Part shown: one piece after another, positions 61,661 to 64,000 of the stretch
How positions within the stretch are numbered: position 1 is the first letter of the stretch
How the letters are laid out: each line of letters starts with the position of its first letter
Assembly: GCA_016714365.1 (NCBI GenBank)
Contig: JADJNH010000005.1
Coordinates: 1,216,501 to 1,280,500, forward strand
Length of the DNA: 64,000 nucleotides
DNA from: Candidatus Vicinibacter affinis
GTDB lineage: Bacteria > Bacteroidota > Bacteroidia > Chitinophagales > Saprospiraceae
Reading direction: 5' to 3'
Made by a program: the position numbers and the translations under genes
The notes under the pieces: generated by a model
Database searches by the model: none
What the model saw: the letters and a program-made list of their open reading frames with translations, nothing else
What the model was told of the DNA's origin: nothing

Positions 61661-62069
61661 TGAGTGTTATTTTTGAAATTATTTTTGCAGTGGGTTCCAG
61701 AGTTTTAGCCACAGAGCAATATTTATCCAATGATAAATCGATTGCTTTTTTGACCTGATCTACTGTAAGTTCGCCATTGATTTTAAAGTGAATTACAATC
61801 TTTCTATACAGGGAATAAGTTTCCAATTGTTCGCGGTCACCATCTAGAATGACTTCAAAGCTGCTGTATTTTTTTCTTTGTTTTTTTAGGATGTTGAGGA
61901 CGTCTATCGCGCTGCAACCACCGAGTGAAGCCAGCAAAACCTGCATCGGCCTCATGCCTTTATTTTGCCCGCCAATATTTTCGGAGGCATCCATAATAAA
62001 TGAGTTGCCACTTTCATTTTGGGCCTCCATGGTGAAGTTTTCATCTAAGAGTTTTATTACAATATCCAT
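61641..62069 (-). CDS. OsmC-family protein
   Basis: The 142-residue protein has the two conserved cysteines of the OsmC/Ohr fold: C52 in LASLGGCSAIDVLNILKK and C118 in LDKYCSVAKTLEPTAKI. In Ohr/OsmC they reduce organic peroxides; here the position between metX and metZ hints at a role with sulfur or thiol intermediates. It overlaps metZ by 20 bp and its ATG overlaps the metX stop by one base, so it is tightly tied to methionine synthesis. Confidence 0.9.
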   Translation of the reverse strand: MDIVIKLLDENFTMEAQNESGNSFIMDASENIGGQNKGMRPMQVLLASLGGCSAIDVLNILKKQRKKYSSFEVILDGDREQLETYSLYRKIVIHFKINGELTVDQVKKAIDLSLDKYCSVAKTLEPTAKIISKITLNGKEEF

Positions 62070-63046
62070 TATTTATAATTTAGAAATGATTTAACTATTT
62101 TGTTAATTTTTTTACCTTCTGTAAGGAATCCGTCATGGCCAAATGGAGAACTTATTATCTTAAGTTTAGCATTAGGAATATTTGCTGCCAGAAAATTTTG
62201 TTCACTGATTGGAAATAAAATATCTGTTGAAATTCCGATGACCAATGTTTTCGCAATGATTAGAGACAAGGAATTTTCTATACCGGCTCTTCCTCTTCCC
62301 ACATCGTGCGAATCCATTACCGAGCTTAAAATATAATAAGAATCTGTGGTGAATCTTTTAGCCAGTTTTTCACCCTGGTATTGTTGATAGGAAATGGTGC
62401 CATGGTAGTCTGGTTCCTTTTGTTCGTCTAAAGTGCGGTGATACATTTGATAATTTCGGTAACTCAACATGGCAATCGCTCTGGCAGCTTTCAGACCATT
62501 TTCACCGGCATCAATGGCCATCCGCTGTGCTTCATTAAAAGCTACACCCCAGGCTGAATGTTTGGCATTGCAGGCGAGTAGTACCATGTGTTCTATGGAT
62601 GATGGAACCTTGATTGCCCATTCCATGGCTTGTTGACCTCCTTGTGATCCACCGATGATTAAGAAAATTTTATTTAATTTTAAATGTGCATATAATAAGT
62701 GGTGTGCATTCACAAGATCTCTGGTGGTGAGTTTTATTTTGTTGAATGATAAACTTTGGTTGCCAGAATCAGTCTGTTTAAATTGTGTTCCATAACAAGA
62801 ACCAAGATTGTTGGCACAGACAATAAAATATTTTTCAGGATCGAGCAATTTGTTTTTTCCAAATACCACATTCCACCAATCCGCAACATCAGAATTGGCG
62901 GTGAGTGCGTGACAAACCCATACAACATTTGATTGGTCCTTATTCAGCTTGCCATAGGTATGATAGGCAATTTGAAGATCGTGCAGGATGGTCCCGGATT
63001 CTGTAACAAATGGTTTTTCATGCCTGTATAATTGCACCTGATTCAT
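62069..63046 (-). CDS. metX: Homoserine O-acetyltransferase family protein
   Basis: The 325-residue alpha/beta-hydrolase-fold acyltransferase activates homoserine for sulfhydrylation. Nucleophile elbow IIGGSQGGQQAMEWA (Ser ~134); catalytic Asp in ISTDILFPISEQ; His in SPFGHDGFLTEG. Oxyanion and substrate markers ANNLGSCYGT are present. The start is set at the ATG 63046 (MNQVQLYRHEKP); an upstream TTG at 63094 lies inside the terminator hairpin and is rejected. It is the first structural gene of the operon and sits behind an attenuator. Whether acetyl or succinyl is transferred is not decided by sequence. Confidence 0.93.
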   Translation of the reverse strand: MNQVQLYRHEKPFVTESGTILHDLQIAYHTYGKLNKDQSNVVWVCHALTANSDVADWWNVVFGKNKLLDPEKYFIVCANNLGSCYGTQFKQTDSGNQSLSFNKIKLTTRDLVNAHHLLYAHLKLNKIFLIIGGSQGGQQAMEWAIKVPSSIEHMVLLACNAKHSAWGVAFNEAQRMAIDAGENGLKAARAIAMLSYRNYQMYHRTLDEQKEPDYHGTISYQQYQGEKLAKRFTTDSYYILSSVMDSHDVGRGRAGIENSLSLIIAKTLVIGISTDILFPISEQNFLAANIPNAKLKIISSPFGHDGFLTEGKKINKIVKSFLNYK

Positions 63047-63068
63047 TTTCTTTCTCGTTTTAAAGTAT

Positions 63069-63100
63069 AAAAAAAAGAGCCTTGCGGGATGCAAGGCTCT
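63069..63100 (-). terminator. Attenuator terminator in the metX leader
   Basis: A 10-bp perfect stem, AGAGCCTTGC (63076-63085) with GCAAGGCTCT (63091-63100), has a 5-base loop. On the minus strand it is followed by eight T (63076-63069). It lies between the leader peptide and the metX start, within one transcript. Confidence 0.85.
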
Positions 63101-63124
63101 TTTTAAGATTTTTTGAATATTTAA

Positions 63125-63211
63125 TTAACTTAAATGTTCATATAGAGGCCTTGCAGGATGCTCACGCATACAACAACACATCATCAAACAACAAACATTT
63201 AAATTTTTCAT
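63125..63211 (-). CDS. Cys/Met-rich leader peptide of the metX operon
   Basis: A 28-codon frame starts MKNLNVCCLMMCCCM, giving five Cys and four Met within 15 residues, and stops with TAA at 63127-63125. Such density of the two end-product amino acids is the hallmark of ribosome-mediated attenuation leaders. The ATG is 17 bp from a likely -7 box. Codons 19-23 hold the antiterminator segment. Too short for most gene finders; identified by reading the minus strand upstream of metX. Confidence 0.8.
   Translation of the reverse strand: MKNLNVCCLMMCCCMREHPARPLYEHLS
63145..63155 (-). promoter_or_regulatory. Antiterminator segment
   Basis: The RNA reads TGCAAGGCCTC here, complementary (with one bulged C) to the 5' arm of the terminator, GAGCCTTGCA. 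It and the bases before it (GCATCC) mimic the loop and 3' arm of the terminator, as expected of a competing structure. Confidence 0.7.
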
Positions 63212-63227
63212 GATCGAATTAGTGGTG

Positions 63228-63235
63228 CAAATAAA
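63228..63235 (-). promoter_or_regulatory. Putative -7 box (TTTATTTG) for the metX leader transcript
   Basis: One mismatch to TAnnTTTG; the start of transcription would be about 10 nt before the leader peptide ATG. Confidence 0.4.
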
Positions 63236-63332
63236 AGCTAATTTTAAAGAATGAAAAAGTCGTAATCATTATTTAACAAAAATTTATGAAACGAGCATAA
63301 AAAGAAATATCTGATTTCTATGTAAGACGAAA

Positions 63333-63926
63333 TCAGGACTTGACCTTGATGCTGCAACCAATGGCTTTAGTAATGGAGGGATCAGGATCTTTTCCGTTCA
63401 TAAGGGCTGCGATTGCGTTTTCAAGATATTTATCTTTTACCATGGCGGCATCTTTTGGGCTGTCGTCAATGGCGCCAATATATTTTACTACACGATTTTT
63501 ATCCAATAGAAAAACATGAGGCGTTTTCGTAGCTCCGTACATTGGAAAAACTTCTTGTTTTTCATCAAACAGATATGGGAAATTATATTTATGTTTTTTG
63601 GCGATTTTTTTCATTTCCTTGGGTCCATCTTCCGGAACAACTGCAGGATCATTTGGATTGATGGCAATCACCGGGTAACCGGAATCGGTATATTTTGCAC
63701 TGAGTTCAACGATTCTTTTTTCATACATCTTGGCATAAGGGCAGTGATTGCAAGTAAAGATGATGATATATCCTTTTGCATCTTTATAATCTGACATGCT
63801 CACAACCTTTCCGTTTATGTTTTTTAAACTGAAGTCGGTCGCTACATCACCAATCTTATATCCCTTTTGGGTAAAAGCCGTTAGACTTAAGGATAGTAAT
63901 AGCATTAACATGATTAATTTTTTCAT
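63333..63926 (-). CDS. Exported redoxin-domain (thioredoxin-like) protein
   Basis: The 197-residue protein has a signal peptide ending at TAFTQ (residue ~19). The AhpC/TSA-like start KIGDVATDFSLKNINGKVVSMSDY is followed by an active-site-like FTCNHCPYAKMYEKR with a CxxC pair. The central VIAINPNDPAVVPEDGPKEM insert and the cis-Pro region ATKTPHVFLLDKN are typical of this Bacteroidota family. Likely periplasmic thiol exchange. It is followed on the same strand by the metX leader, but 121 bp separate them, so it is not part of the met operon. Confidence 0.88.
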   Translation of the reverse strand: MKKLIMLMLLLSLSLTAFTQKGYKIGDVATDFSLKNINGKVVSMSDYKDAKGYIIIFTCNHCPYAKMYEKRIVELSAKYTDSGYPVIAINPNDPAVVPEDGPKEMKKIAKKHKYNFPYLFDEKQEVFPMYGATKTPHVFLLDKNRVVKYIGAIDDSPKDAAMVKDKYLENAIAALMNGKDPDPSITKAIGCSIKVKS

Positions 63927-63935
63927 AAGCAGTAA

Positions 63936-64000
63936 TTATTTTTTAGTGATTGAATTTATCCAATTGTGAATATCTGCAGCAGAATGGAATTCTTGTTCGG
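63936..64000 (-). CDS. C-terminal end of a further gene, cut by window edge
   Basis: The minus strand is open from the window edge to a TAA at 63938-63936, giving EQEFHSAADIHNWINSITKK as the last residues. The composition fits a real C-terminus and the stop lies 9 bp before the start of the redoxin gene, so the two may be co-transcribed. Family cannot be told from 21 residues. Confidence 0.5.
   Translation of the reverse strand, partial: EQEFHSAADIHNWINSITKK

Noticed and set aside
63047..63094. Longer metX start at TTG 63094
   Set aside because: The extra 16 codons run through the attenuator hairpin and its T-run, and the ATG at 63046 gives the normal family N-terminus.
63105..63240. SAM riboswitch upstream of metX
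   Set aside because: No SAM-I or SAM-II core motifs are seen; the region is explained by a leader peptide and terminator.

Overview
This AT-rich window reads as a chromosomal segment of a member of the phylum Bacteroidota, most likely of the Saprospiraceae type. The basis is the many large secreted proteins with type IX secretion (T9SS) C-terminal sorting domains, one gliding-motility-type (type B) sorting domain, LytS/LytTR two-component systems, a HmuY-type haem lipoprotein next to a TonB receptor, TAnnTTTG-like promoter boxes, and core genes that look like Bacteroidota homologues. The genus assignment is inference; no rRNA gene is present.

Layout. 1-11138: three consecutive large secreted or surface proteins, the first cut by the window edge, rich in fibronectin III, leucine-rich and PKD modules. 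11252-19425: two sensor kinase/LytTR regulator pairs around an FG-GAP-like repeat protein. 19472-23546: a tightly overlapping five-gene minus-strand operon of exported proteins of mostly unknown function, including a CsgG/LpoB-like protein. 23659-27999: a truncated paralogue of the FG-GAP-like gene, an orphan DUF262/DUF1524 (GmrSD-like) nuclease gene, and an unknown membrane protein. 28087-29195: tRNA-Met with three decayed tandem copies. 29773-41003: secreted LRR and beta-helix proteins, an M28/glutaminyl-cyclase-like lipoprotein, tRNA-Gln, RNase R and a PiT phosphate transporter. 41068-43616: tRNA-Asp embedded in an amplified array of four small GIY-YIG nuclease genes and six decayed tRNA-Asp copies. 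43894-50875: mostly housekeeping genes (accA, dapA, lptC, pssA, purS, rsmI). 51068-54819: AraC regulator, TonB receptor and HmuY haem-uptake locus. 55073-59228: ettA and a dockerin-like T9SS protein. 59292-63211: methionine operon metX-osmC-metZ-hom, preceded by a Cys/Met-rich leader peptide and an attenuator terminator. 63333-64000: a redoxin and the end of a further gene.

The two most unusual signals are these. First, an 18-bp palindrome, TCCCCAACNNGTTGGGGA with a variable centre, replaces the central part of decayed copies of two unrelated tRNA genes (Met and Asp). In the Asp array it travels with a repeated tRNA-terminator-GIY-YIG module. Second, the region upstream of metX has every part expected of ribosome-mediated transcription attenuation: a short ORF starting MKNLNVCCLMMCCCM, an antiterminator segment and an intrinsic terminator.
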